Assembly: GCF_963675165.1 (NCBI RefSeq)
Contig: NC_087380.1
Span: 2,223,803 to 2,287,802, forward strand
Length of the DNA stretch: 64,000 nt
Source of the DNA: Halichondria panicea
Taxonomy: Eukaryota > Porifera > Demospongiae > Suberitida > Halichondriidae
Direction of reading: 5' to 3'
A program made the position numbers and the translations under genes. A model generated the notes under the pieces. That model ran no database searches. It had not been told where the DNA came from and was given only the letters and a program-made list of their open reading frames with translations. Shown here one piece after another: positions 1-12,500 of this stretch (its first letter is position 1; each line of letters opens with the position of its first letter).

Positions 1-3000
1 ACATTCACAGGGACAGTGACCTACAGCTGTGATGATGGCTATGCACTCTTTGGGATTGCTACAAGTACTTGCCAGGCAAATGCAACCTGGAGCAGACAAC
101 CGAAATGCAGAGGTGTGTACTTACATTAACTCACAAGTTTAGTCCTGCAGAGGTACGTAGTTTACATTATTGGGCATAATAAAATTATACAACACAGGTA
201 TCACTCTTACTGGTATCCAATCTGGTGTACCCATCTTAATTGGAGGTTCTGTTACCATCAACTGCACAACTATATTTTCTGCTGACTCAATAATATTGCT
301 CCAAGATAACCACCCTCTTTATGGAACTCGTCAGTCCTCCACCATCTTGACGCATAACATCCCTCTTGTGAACGATAGCATCCATAGAAACACGTTCAAA
401 TGTGTGGCCAATTTCTCAGAAACTCCAGACACTGCCTTTGACAATGTCACTACTATTATTGGCAGTAAGTTACAGTTTTAGCACTCATGATGATTAAACT
501 TCACTCTATAGTACCTGATCAACCTATCAACGCTAGTATCAGCCCATTAATATATTCACTTCCATTAATCGGAGAGCCATACACTGTGACTTGCAATGTG
601 TCTAAGTTGCCTGGACTAACTCGTACACCAACTGCTCAGTGGATACAAGTTGCCACGGGGACTGGAAGACTAATCTCGCCCACTCCTAGTCAAGCTACTC
701 TCAAATTTTCTCTACTGAGAACCTCAGATGCTGGTACATATCGTTGTCAGGGTAACCTCAATACCACTATTTACCCTGACCTCCTTTCTGACAACAGTGA
801 TTTCGACTTAAATGTTCAAAGTAAGTAATCCCCATAGCCCTAATCATCCGTCAATGTTATCATTTTACAGTACCAAAACCAGCAGTGACAATCACAAGGT
901 CACCCTCCACCTTCTACTTGTTTGCTAACCTCAGTGTGGTAACATTTACATGTCAAGTGTCCATACATACAAACATTGATACTCCTGTCAGTTTGAGCTT
1001 GACTTGGACTCGTGAAATTTATAGTAATGAAGATGATACAACCACTGAAGTGATCATGGTGAATAATACAACCAAAAATATTGAGAGGAGATGGACCTTT
1101 GATGATTTTAGTTCAAAAGACAAGAAAGTAACTTGCAATGGAACAATAAACTCAGCTAGCAGTTTTATTCAAGGCAATAGCATCACAATTGAAGACATGT
1201 TATCTGTTGTTGGTGAGTTGCCGTCTTCATAACCTATAATTATGATAAAGCTAATACACTATTCAGGTGTGTTTCTGATGTTCAACGGCAGTGTACTGGA
1301 CAACACGACCTCTGTACCAGCGAGGGATGTAAATGTCATACAGTGTCACTCTGACAAGACAGATACATTTGATGAAGACCAACATGGATGGAGTTTCCCT
1401 AATGGCACCAAGATTACTAACATCAGCACACTGGCTGTTGCAACACGGGAGGGAGGACACCTGGCACTCACTCGAGTGGGAAACAGTTCCCTGCCAGCTG
1501 GAAAGTATTGTTGCAAGGCTCAGGACGCCAGGGAAACCAGCCACACCCTCTGTGTGCATGTAAACCCAGGTGAGCTAGAGGGTTGAGGTAGATGTTATGT
1601 CATCCGAGCCAGTAGCCATCTAATTGCTCTGAGATTCTTGGGAATGAATGTGAGGCACATGTGTAACCAGCTCCTAGATGGAACAACTAGCGATCTATAC
1701 CTCTAGTTACATAGCCTGGCCTGGCCTACTCTCTATTTTTATTACCCACAGAACCAAGTTCCAGTAGCACTGCCATGGTGGGAGAGATAGCTGCTGCAAT
1801 TGTCATTCTGGTTGTTGCTCTACTGATTATCGGAGCAGTTATTCTCATTGTTGTCAGGTATATAATTAAGTCATTAATTAAACTTTTATCTCTGTAAAGA
1901 ATGCACAACTTAAATAACTATATTAATGGATGTACTATACTTCTTTTAGAGCTCATAGATCTGGAAAGCACACTTTCTCTGGCCTTGCGTTTGGTGGAGG
2001 GAGGGTCAAGCGCAAATCTCTGTTCACCATTAAAGTTGACCCCCTGACTCCATTGGACATACCCCTGGATGACCACATTGACACCTTGACCCCTGATGCA
2101 AATATGTATGTGGGCGTGACCACCTTCAGTAAGGAACCGGATAAAAAAGTTGAAGCAAATCAGCAAGGTATCACAAAAAATAATTGCCCTTAAGTAATAT
2201 AAATGACGCAAGTCTTCTACTATTTCACAGGATCTGCACTTGGTACAAACAGTTCATTTTACACGACTGACTTCCCTGCTCATGTGGACACAATGCACGA
2301 GGACACAGACAAGCTCTTCGAGACTGAGTACATGGTGAGCATGTGTGCAGAGTCGAACAATCCATCACTACTAACAAATGTGTTATAATTCTTTCTCCCC
2401 TCAGTCCATCAGCAAGGAGCCCCACTCTCCCAACAACGAGTCAAAACTGCCTCACAATACAACCAAGAACAGATTTGGAAACGTCTTCCCTTGTGAGTAC
2501 ACGCTAGTGTCAACTTGTGTTTATTCTGTATACAGATGATTTCAACCGTGTTAAGTTGAAGCCTGTGAAGGACATCAGAGGATCAGACTACATCAATGCC
2601 AGCTATGTCAATGTCAGTCAATTATCATCAGCATAACTCATTTTTCATATATACACTGTATTTATATTTGCAGGGCTATATGACCAACACCAAGTACATT
2701 GCTGCTCAAGGTGAGCACATCACTCATGCACATTCACTGTGTATCATTGCCCCAAACTCAGGTCCTCTGCCCAATACGCTGGAAGATTTCTGGAAGATGA
2801 TTATGGAGAACAAACTACGAACAATTGTCATGCTCACCAAATGTTTTGAGGAGAGGGTGAGCTGTTACACCATTCAACCATTGCTATCATTTTAATTAGT
2901 GTCTATTTCCATCAAATTTGTAGCTACAACTTACTGTAATTCCCAATTTTATCCTTGTAGAAAAAGTGTGAGTGCTACTGGCCCCTGAAGGACAACCAAC

Positions 3001-5738
3001 CTCTTGAGATGGGCTGTGGTATCGTGGTCTCTCTGACCAGTATGGTGGCCTTCCCCGACTTCACTGTCAGGAGAATGAAAGTCAATCAAGTCAGTGTGTT
3101 TACAGTTTAGAATGTACTGTGTACACAAACGCCCACAAATTGTGAAGTGAGCCTTATAGCTGTTGATAAACGATGAAGCAGCATACAAAGTTGATAAGTA
3201 ATTGTGTACACAAACGCCCACGAATTTTAGTGAAGTGAAGCCGTTGATACAAATGTGAATTATAACATTGTCACAATCATGTACCACTACTCTTATACAC
3301 AATTCCAAACAACTATTTATACATACTGTAAACCCCACCCCCTATAGCCTACCCTCGGCTCATCCCCTGTGTTTGAGGTGACCCTGTTCCACTACACTTC
3401 CTGGCCAGACCACGGTGTCCCCTCTTGTGGAATGTCCCTCATCTACTTCACTCGTGCTGTTCGTAAGACACACTCCCAGGATGATCCCCGCCCACTCCTC
3501 GTACACTGCAGCGCTGGTGTCGGACGCACGGGGACGTTCATTGTCTTGGATACGATGTTGGATCGTATGGAGCAGGACGGGATGATACATATCTACGATT
3601 GTGTTACTCATATTCGGAAACAGAGGGTGCTCCTCGTACAGACTCTGGTATGCTTGGAAATAAATACAGTGTCCCTATGAAACATTGAAAACCCATTCCC
3701 CCTCTTTCCCAGTCCCAGTACATCTTCCTGCATGATGCCCTCAAGGAGCTGATAGTGTGTGGGGAGACAGAGATACCAGCACATGTTCTCATAACAACCT
3801 TCAACCAGCTCAAAGAACCAGCTGCTAATGATGAGGAGATAGACATGGCTCGGTCTTGGGTAGAGGAGGACATACCCACTGGCTTCCAGCAACAGTTCAA
3901 GGTAGGCTATTCATTCGTTGTTCTTGCCCCAATGTATAGTATACTTGCCCCATTCTTGAGATCTCACTTTGTGTATTATTGCTATGCTCAAGCCTGTGTA
4001 TTTTGTGGCTGAATGGTAATTATCGTTGTGGATACATTTTAATTTGGGGAAGTCAACTTAATACTGGTAAATGTATATTACTCAGATTTTGAGTGAGTGT
4101 TCTGTGCCTGACGGGACAGAGGACTACTACAGCTCTCAGAATGAGGAGAATGAAGACAAAAACAGATACTCTCAGATTTTGCCCAGTAAGCTAAAATCAA
4201 CTCCACATGCATGGCGTGCTACAAACATTATGCAGCGTTGTCTCAAACTTACATGTTTATAGATTTAAGATTTCATTTTCAGATGAGATGCATCGAGTCA
4301 AGCTTCGATTCTCACCTTCTGGTTCTAACTACATCAATGCCAGCTACATTCATGTGAGGAAGCTAAACAGTACCGCCCACACACTATTTCTGCACTGTTT
4401 ATGTGTTACTTCTTGTCCAGGGCTATCAATGCAGTATGTATTTCTCTATTGTGAAGTGTTTCTCCCAACAATAATCCACTATATACTCTCTTGTCCAGGG
4501 CTACCAACAGAGGCGAGGGTACATAGCCACTCAAGGTCCCCTGGAGCACACCACTGGAGACTTGTGGAGGATGGTGGTGGAGAATGAGTGCAGCTGTATT
4601 GTCATGCTCTGTACCCTCAGGGAGGGGGAGGAGGTGTGTTGTATGCTTTCATTTTTAACTTGCATTTTATAGAAAGTGAATATTTGCACATAATTATTAA
4701 ACAGTTTTTCATATTTTATGCAGCAAAAAGTACAGTGTACATAACCCTAAACCTTTCCTATAGCAGTATATATGCACTATACTGTATTTTCACTTACTTT
4801 CTTTTTTCTTCAACAGAAGGTGTGCCATCGCTACTGGCCCAAGTTCCAAGGAGAGGCAGGCACTTATGGTGACTTCACTGTCACTCAGCAGACATTCGAC
4901 GCTTATGGTGACTACGTTGTCAGGAAGCTATCTGTTGCCATGGCAGCCTCCGATGAGCCCCCCTCTGTGGTGACACAGTTCCACTTCACCCGCTGGACCG
5001 AGAAGAACCCGCCACAGAGCCCTGCCGCTATACTGGATGTTGTGCAGGAGGTGAATGCTGTTCAGATGGCCTCAGGCAACAAGCCCATTGTCGTCATGTG
5101 CAAGTGAGTCTGTGTGTGTGTATGCATGCTTTGATGGTACAGCCTGTTATGTATACTCATGAAGTTAAGTAAAACAGTATCTCAATGTCTCACTACCCCC
5201 CCCCCACACACACACACGCACACGCACACGCACCAACGTATACAACAAAACAATGTCTCACTACCCACACTTAATACCTATACCTTACTACCTCCCCCTC
5301 ACACATATGCAGCAATGGGATTGGTCGCACTGGAGTATTCATCACCCTACATGCTCAACTGGAGCGACTCAAGATTGAGGGCGTGGTCGATCTGTTCCAG
5401 TTCATCAAGTTTGCTCGCAAACAAAGGGAGGGACTCGTTAGCAGTCCTGTAAGTCATTAAGTCTATTACAATACAAGTCTATTGGAAGCTACATTCTACT
5501 GTATTCTATTATCTATGTTGTATAGATCCAATGTTTAGCTACTTTGTTTTTATTTTGAATGCAAACTAAAAGTACCTGTGTGCTTTGTACATTCATTTAG
5601 ATATTATCTTTCAATATGAAGTAATCACCGTGCATACATCCACCCACTGTGCAGGAGATGTATGCTTTCTGTCACGAGGCACTGGCTGACTATGTGGACA
5701 GTTTTGAAACTTATGCCAACTTCAAAGAACTGGTTTAA
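1..5738 (+). CDS. Gene A (5' partial): receptor-type protein tyrosine phosphatase, CCP/Ig ectodomain
   Basis: 3' part of a receptor PTP; about 1162 aa are visible. Exons: 1-112 (end of a CCP), Ig-like 198-464, 512-820, 871-1212, 1267-1569; membrane exon 1752-1857; juxtamembrane 1950-2167, 2231-2334, 2405-2492; PTP D1 2536-2612, 2674-2710, 2762-2856, 2961-3089, 3348-3647, 3713-3901; D2 4086-4185, 4283-4353, 4499-4633, 4817-5103, 5313-5448, 5655-5738. D1 has the family hallmarks: TKNRF, DYINASY, KCECYWP, WPDHGVP and [12 protein letters not shown] (catalytic Cys codon 3507-3509), so it should dephosphorylate phosphotyrosine under the plasma membrane. D2 reads WTEKNPP and MCNNGIGRTG and is probably catalytically weak or dead. 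The frame is open across all junctions and ends FKELV-stop. No AATAAA or ATTAAA occurs in the next 270 bp. The 5' end (signal peptide, most CCPs) lies outside the window. Confidence 0.85.
3118..3255 (+). repeat. Two-copy intronic direct repeat in the D1 region
   Basis: Between the D1 exons ending at 3089 and starting at 3348, a segment beginning GTGTACACAAACGCCCAC and continuing through AAGTGA...GCC..TAGCTGTTGAT occurs twice, about 85 bp apart. The same pair sits at the equivalent intron of B (near 19232-19375), C (33855-33990) and D (48672-48800). I see no coding potential that fits the gene. It serves as a marker of paralogue relatedness (see findings). Confidence 0.55.
5187..5233 (+). repeat. 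C-run/CA microsatellite in a D2 intron of gene A
   Basis: A run of C followed by CACACA/CGCACA dinucleotides in the intron before the D2 signature exon at 5313. The equivalent intron carries a single short copy in B (21321-21353) and an expanded minisatellite in C and D. Confidence 0.8.
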
Positions 5739-6011
5739 TTATAACAGTAACTCACACAAAACATTTGATTTTAGATTATACTGCTGCTTTTATAGTTATT
5801 AGATTATTGTACATACTCAGATTATACCAATAGCAAAACTTTGTATGTGTTTACCACTGACTTTTATGATACTGAATTATTGCACTTGCTGTGGTGAGAG
5901 TGTGTTCTTCAACGAATCCTAATGTGTGTTGTTACAATTCTCTCAATAAGTTACTACGTACATGGATTGAATCCTATTTATTGCCATGAATATACCTCCC
6001 TCCCCTTGTAG

Positions 6012-9000
6012 GTTTTTCCAGCAGCCTGGTTGGCGTAACGATGAGATCAATGCTCGTATTGAGCGTATTGAGGCTGACTCTAGGGGAGTGGAGGAGGACG
6101 AGGGACTCTACGCCACCTACGCCATGCTACACCTATCGCGATGAGTGAGTGGGTACTGTGTATATCTGTACGTCTAGAATCACGAACTAGAAATAGTATT
6201 TAACACTTGCTTAGGTAGTCAGATTGTTGGATTGGACAATCGCACACTGGAATTAATCCTTACTCCATTACTTTTTAGTTTAGCACGTACAAAAAGCATA
6301 CATGCATGGATGGTAGCAATTGTGAAGTATAATTATAGTGCATGGAGTTGGATGTGCTTGGAGCTTTATAGTACTGCCATAGATATTTGGTACCGCAGGT
6401 ATTACCATCATAAGTATTCAGTTTCCATGATACATTGTAACTGAATCTATGCTAAAAGTCTCTTTGTGTTGAGTTCGGCCTCGGAAGTTATGTGGTCAAT
6501 TATGGCTTTATTTATACTTTATGTGGTTGACAAGTATGCCAGAAACTTCTGCATGGAAAATGTTACCTTTTATAGCTGGTTGGAGCTCATCAGTTCTAAT
6601 AAAACCATGCAATGATATATGAATTTCAGTGAAGTATGACAAAGTTATGACAATTTTATGAAGGTCGAACTCAACTCAAATTTACTGTTAGTAAGAGCTT
6701 GCATGAGCAGATGTTGCATGTTGTCTTCACTGCATCACATGATGTACATTGTCTTCTGCAAAAACATTTATGTGTGTGCCTTTACTTGTATAAACTTTCA
6801 TTGTCTGACCTCTTATCCGACTACCAGCAGATATCCCAGGAGCTGAGGAGCATTGTGTGAAAAGACCACCCCCTCTGAGAGAGGACGACCCTCAGAGAGT
6901 GGGAGGGGCTATCCCTGCTACCACCACTACCCCATAAGTACGTACATGTGTGTGAGGTGGTACTGAGAAAGTTGAAAGCTGTAGCTATACATGTATAGTT
7001 GTAGCCTCGACTCCATAATTGGCTACATGTAACAGTATGCTACTTTGAGTGTATGGTGTGCACGTACGTACATGTACAGCATTTGTGCTGTACTGTGACA
7101 TTGCTGTTATGGGTACATCCTATAGAGCCTGTACATACTGTTGTGTATGAATGACAGTGATTGCTCTGTCCCCCCTGCAATCTCAACAGCTGATCAGCTA
7201 CAAAGATCTGAAGGTGTCACGTGACTTGTCGAACTTTTTAGAGTCAGCCTGGATGAACCCAAGCATCTCGCGATCGTGAGTCAACCAACATCTATCTTGA
7301 GTGAACTTAACTATTCTGTCAGTATAACGATCCCCAATTGAGATTGTTATCTCGCACCCCCTCACTACCCATGTGTAAACATTGCTTTCAGTTTAGTGTA
7401 TAGTCTCATTTCTATTATGTGCAATGGGTCTTTGCTTTTCTTCAAAGAGTATTATAGCCTGTGCATGAGTAGTGTGTGCTTGCTTTCAATCTGATAGATT
7501 ACTTTAGTGTTTACTGTGAACATTATACCTGTTGTGTTGTCCTGAGGCAATGTTTGTGCACCTGTGTGACTTACTATTATAATAGCCTAGGGCTATGATA
7601 ATTCAAGAACTCTAGCAAATGGTGCATGTTGCCTTTGTTCCATTAGTCAATCTGTTCACTGTGTACAGTGGGCTATCTCAACAAGTGCCTTCTGCTGGGA
7701 CTTTAATGAGAGTTTGTTCACATGCAGTCAATCCCTCCCCTGTTGACTACTAGCTTTTGCCATGCCTGAAAATATTTACTATTGTAAATAAGTGCTGTCA
7801 CTCGTGCCTTGCAGGCACTCGTGCAGTTACTGGCACAGACTCGTGATAATCTTCAGTATCCATAGGATAATGTCATAGTAATTCGATAAGTGTATCTCAT
7901 TATCTAATGACCACAATTATTACCTCGAGTCAGTCATAGTGTGAGAAGGTGACCTACTTTAACTCTATTGCCTTAGCTTTCATTATGATCTGCACTGACT
8001 ATTATAGGAGAAGCCACTAGAAGAAGCCACTACTGGTTTTGAAACCGTTTTATCAATTCTCTGCGTTTATATACTCAACCCAGATATCTAAATATCGCCC
8101 ACAAAATGCTGAGTGGTTAATTTCTTCCGGTTTGTTTTATGCAGTCCCTGTATTGTTTGACAGTTGTAGGGCTCATTCATGTGCAGTCAAACGAGCTAGC
8201 TTATATGTGTCTTTGTGTAAGGCTGACAGTTGTAGTTCTGGTAATTGCTGCTGTTAGGAGCAGTTTAAAGAAAGTGCTATTTCTCGTAAGTATTGTGTAC
8301 CTTTGCACTGGCCCAAGTTTCTGTAGTCTTTTGTCATCACTCACTGGTAAACCCAATGGGATCTTCCTGGTTCGACCCAAGAGTAATGTGGATCGAGAAG
8401 TCCTCAACTTTCTTAGCACTTTCTTTAAACACAAACACCATCGACAGGTATAGCCTCTAGCTTGCTGTGGTGTTTCTGTATAGACTGGATTAAGAATAAA
8501 AGCACTGCATGTGGCCATGTAGTATATAGTATATTTATAAAATTCCGTCAATGCAACTTGATGTACTATACATGCAAATTTACAATATGATGTATACTAC
8601 GGTAGCCGAGAAGGGTCCCCCACCTCCGCCTACCACCACAATGAACCGCGCGCGCAGAGGTTTTGTTAACTGCGCGTGCGGTAGGAGACACACAACGCGC
8701 GCGGTTAAACAAAGATGACCGCCAGCAAATGTTCAGTGTACAAGGTCAAAGGTAAATGAAGATGTCTGCGTTATAATTAACGCAAGGTGTTCCAACCTCC
8801 ACGCGCGGTTCATTGTGGCGGTAGGTGGAGGCAGGTGACCCTTCTCGGCCACCGTAATTTACTTATTTTCTCCTTTCAAATTCTGCCCCGGTTTATAGTT
8901 GTGTACTACAATTTTAAAGTGTCATTCATACATTACTCCCCCGTGCAGAGATGGAGGCAGGTTCAAGAGGATCTCCGTGTACAGAGACCCTGCTGGAGGG

Positions 9001-9139
9001 TACGGATTTGCATCACTATTCGAATTTGACTCTATGCTCAGTTTAGTTCTGTACTATGCCACCAACACTGGAGAAACACAACCCTGAACTAGAGACAATG
9101 CTTAGATACCCTGCATTCCATGTGGACAGGGGCCGTTAG
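6012..9139 (+). pseudogene. p85-like (PI3K regulatory subunit) 3'-end fragment, copy A
   Basis: Exon-like pieces follow the stop of gene A. At 6012-6144 the frame reads QQPGWRNDEINARIERIEAD, resembling the end of the p85 inter-SH2 coiled coil (LTQKGVRQKKLNEWL in mammals). A degraded proline-rich linker lies near 6828-6935. At 7190-7275 ESAWMNPSISR fits the start of an SH2 domain. Around 8350-8450 GIFLVRPKSN carries the SH2 phosphotyrosine-binding FLVR (8364-8375). At 8949-9139 GGYGFASLFEFDS...LVLYYATN matches the C-terminal SH2 end. Lesions: a 2-bp deletion near 6129 and another near 9066 shift the frame relative to the other copies, and an acceptor AG before 7181 is AA. Intact p85 would bind pYxxM and p110; this copy is probably dead. 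The 1-kb stretch 7276-8350 shows nothing else recognisable. Confidence 0.6.
8599..8855. mobile_element. MITE-like element with about 47-bp terminal inverted repeats
   Basis: The left end ACGGTAGCCGAGAAGGGT... and the right end ...ACCCTTCTCGGCCACCGT are inverted copies; the similarity continues inward through the CCTCC.CCTACC.CCACAATGAACC stretch. The 257-bp interior is rich in CGCGCG and has no ORF. It lies in the A p85-like tail only, so it inserted after the tandem units formed or was lost elsewhere. I could not define a clear target-site duplication. It looks like a non-autonomous DNA transposon; the family is unknown to me. Confidence 0.7.
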
Positions 9140-9579
9140 TAACTGAACTAGCAGCTGTACAGTATTGTATGTGTATATAATAATGTGTAAAATAGGAGTC
9201 TCTTTCTGTGTATTATAATTATAATAATATTATACGTAATATGGCATATTCTAAATACCTACATTGTCATACATATTATCTTGCCAACACTAAAATTTGT
9301 GCTTATTAAGTTCACGTATTAATGTGTATAGGCACTCATTTTTTGCTGATTCGCCCTTTCATCTGTGGAGTTCCTTGTTTGTATGTGTTGTTGTGGTTAG
9401 CTTTTAGTTTTTGCTTGTTTTTTTTTGTTGTGTCTGAAGTTAGAACCTGTGTATTATTTTTATGTAGAGGCTATTCTATGTGGTTGCATGTACACTTTTG
9501 ATGTGCATTCCGTCATACTTCCTGTTGTCATCACAGACTATTATTTAAATAAATTTGGAGCATGTATGAGTTAAGAAGC
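9140..9579 (+). other. Intergenic/5' region of gene B
   Basis: AT-rich spacer between the A p85-like tail and the signal-peptide exon of B. No gene is recognisable. It contains a conserved ACTTCCTGTTGTCATC motif (9517-9532) and an AAATAAAT stretch near 9547. E (54731-55267) has a partly similar spacer; in C and D it is shorter (25888-26076 and 40144-40351). Confidence 0.5.
9517..9533 (+). promoter_or_regulatory. Conserved ETS-like motif upstream of gene B
   Basis: ACTTCCTGTTGTCATC lies about 50-65 bp before the signal-peptide ATG. Its core TTCC/GGAA resembles ETS-family binding sites. Equivalent motifs precede C, D and E. Conservation could simply reflect recent duplication. Confidence 0.3.
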
Positions 9580-12500
9580 ATGAAGAAGTTACTAGGTGAC
9601 TGTGTCTCTTGGCTGGTCCTTTTGACTGGAGCTGCTCAGCTCCTATTAGTGTGTGGAGAGGGTTCACCTGCTGGTATGTTTAAAGCTTTCATGAGCTCTG
9701 CAACCAAGTCAGTGTATTATAAATGTATTATGCTTTCATGCAGGAATGTACCTGTCTTTGGGGTCCACCACCTTCATTATGAATAACACTGAGATCCTCA
9801 TCACTAGCATTGGAGATGATAATGACATTGATCTTAATCCCCCTCTCATCTGTCACACTGACCTAATGACTTGTTGTACACCCAGTGAGACAATGATGAC
9901 AAGAGGAATTGGAGATTGGCGCTATCCAAATGGGACTCGTGTTCCTGGTGGATCAGGATCTAAATCAGCATCTCGTCCGTATGTGTCATTGAGAAATGTT
10001 CATTCCATTGAACTGGCTCGTAGAGACGATTTTACTCCCCCTCCATTGGATCCAACTGGTTCTTATTGCTGTATTATACCAACTAATGGAGAAAATATGA
10101 CCTTCTGTGCAAAACTGGGTGAGTTGTTTTGGAATATTCTTACTCTTGGATTCCATCCAAACTCTTATTCCAGTTGTGTGCCTGTCTCTCCCTCCCCTGA
10201 CCAATGGAATAGTCTCATACAACGACTCAATACTGGGTCTGGACACTGTGGCCACACACTCCTGTGACACTGGCTACACTCTCAATGGAGGCAGCACCAG
10301 GACTTGTGGGAGTAATGGAATGTGGAGTGGTGTTGATGCAACTTGTGAAGGTGAGTCTACACATGCATGCAATCGATTCCCATGCATTGAACTATATTTA
10401 CCTCCATATTATCCCAGTGGTTTGTCCTGTACTCGCTCTGGAGAATGGAGATATTATGTACACTGATGACAGCAGACGAGTTGGTACTGACGTTACTTAC
10501 AGCTGCATTGTGGGATACCGTCTTGCGAGAGAACCAGAGATAACTTGTCAGTTGAGTGATAATAACATGGCAACTTGGAGTGAATCATTACCAATGTGCA
10601 AAGGTGTGTCAATGTTGCTAAATTACACGTGTGAAAGACATATGAAAACAACACTAAATACCACACTAAAACAACATTATTACGATTGCACTTGTTAGTT
10701 TCCTGCCAATACCTCAACCCGCCTGCCAATTAATAGTGCTATCATCTACACACCCACTTACAGTTTCCCATACATGTATCGTTACACCTGTTCCACATGC
10801 ATTCCCTTCCTCACAGCAATCACCTGCTCTGCTGTCCCTGCCATTGAGAATGGAACGGTCATCTACTCCAGTGGCACAACTTCCCCTTATGACTATGGAA
10901 CAACAGCTACGTATAAGTGTGACACTGGGTATGAGATAACGAGTGGAGACAGTGAGAGGACCTGCACTGGTGTTGTTGATGATGGTCCAATGGTAGAGTG
11001 GAATGAAACTGTGGCAGTTTGTTCAGGTACTAAATGTAGTGCCTAGACATCTATATATACTGCAGTATTTTTCTCAGCTACATGCAATTGAGATCTTATA
11101 CACTACACACATGTGTAGACATTGATGAATGCTCTGGCACTGCTCATGGCTGTGATCATACCTGCACCAACACTCCTGGATCATATACCTGTGACTGCAA
11201 CTCAGGATACCAACTTGCTGCTGATGGAAAAGGATGTTAGTTTTGTAATGACTATACCGTAGTGCTAGAAATTTATGCGCAATGCTATTTATGCCTGCGA
11301 GCGACTATATTATCTAATCAGCTGTCGCGGCATGTACAATCCAAACAAAATGTTGACTGGAAAATTGGCCATAACTCATAATGTTATGCTCGCCTATAAT
11401 TATTTCTTGCACTGTTTGCTTATCTATAGCACTACATTAGTATACTATTTCTGCCTATACAGGTAATGATATTGATGAGTGTACTGGACCCAACATCTGC
11501 CAGCAGCAAGCGTGTACCAACACTGAGGGATCGTTCATCTGTGGATGTGAGGCGCTGGACAGTGACAGAACATCATGTTCTGGTATATTTATAAATTTTA
11601 TTTCTCCAAACCATAATGTGTCTTTTACTAGCCTTCTGTGATGACATCACCCTCACCAATGGAATGGTGATCTATGACCCAACCTCTTCTCCAAGACTGG
11701 AAGGAACTACAGCCACTCACAACTGTAATAGTAGTTATGTTCTCTCTGGTGGATCTCAGAGAATATGTCAGTCGGACAAAACGTGGAGTGGAGAAATTGT
11801 TACATGCAATGGTAAAAAACAAGTATAAAAATTGTCTTTACTTTTCTTATAGCCACCATATGCCCACCTCTTGCTGACTCTCCCTATGGCATGATATTGT
11901 ACTCTCCAAACACTTCCCCATACTTATTTGGGTCACAAGCAACATACACTGTTACATGCCCTCCTGGACAGGAGAGGAGAGGAGGAAATGATGTGAGGAT
12001 TTGCTCGGGTGATGGACATAGTACCATTGGGGTGTGGACTGGAACTGCTCCCGTCTGTGCAGGTTGGCAATGTACAATGAATTGTATTGTTGCACAACGT
12101 TACCGTGTCATGATATTGTACACACACAGCTTAATTTGACATAGTACTCCTCCGTCTATTACCAATGAATCTACTTTTGTATTCATGTTAATTGCGGCAG
12201 TCTCTGAGAGTGTTTTTCCCCCAGCTATAATTGTATACAACTACACACACTGGGTGTATAGGCAATGCTTTGGCAAAACTCTAGCAGAGACAACTCGCCT
12301 GGGAACGAGGCTACATGCATGTACACTGCCAGAAGCAGCCCTTGGGAACACTGAAAACATCGTTGATCTACCCTTTTTTTAATCATTCAAATGCAAAATA
12401 CGTACTTCTACATTGTAAATCTACATGCTATCCTTGAAGATCATTTCACCAGATAGACTTCTGTTTCCACTCTTCATAACAACGTATTGTGTGCGTTCAT

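Noticed and set aside
1263..1559. Minus-strand ORFs opposite Ig-like, CCP and PTP exons (for example 1263-1559, 24877-25269, 43375-43632, 44193-44522)
   Set aside because: They mirror + strand coding exons or the Crypton-like ORF, cross the splice sites and have no independent domain pattern.
5159..5452. Single-exon ORF through the CA microsatellite into the D2 exon
   Set aside because: It is intron read-through in a different frame from the PTP signature exon that starts at 5313.
5655..6144. Direct splicing of the last D2 exons to the p85-like coiled-coil piece to give a fused receptor
   Set aside because: The preceding exon (5313-5448) ends in phase 0, and the p85-like frame after its acceptor needs phase 2; the phase 0 reading meets a stop quickly. 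Kept only as a question for RNA data.
6232..6846. ORFs of 60-70 aa between p85-like pieces in the tails
   Set aside because: AT-rich chance ORFs, not conserved between the four tails.
8201..8551. Minus-strand and alternative-frame ORFs around the FLVR segment in the A tail
   Set aside because: The SH2-like pattern is on the + strand; the opposite ORF has no recognisable motif.
11254..11460. Further TACCGTA-type MITE in the B intron after the first EGF exon
   Set aside because: A left-end-like TACCGTAGTGCTAG is present but I cannot find a matching right end.
12185..12382. Possible exon in the long B intron (12185-12382)
   Set aside because: No domain pattern and no fitting phase 1 splice sites; the model is open without it.
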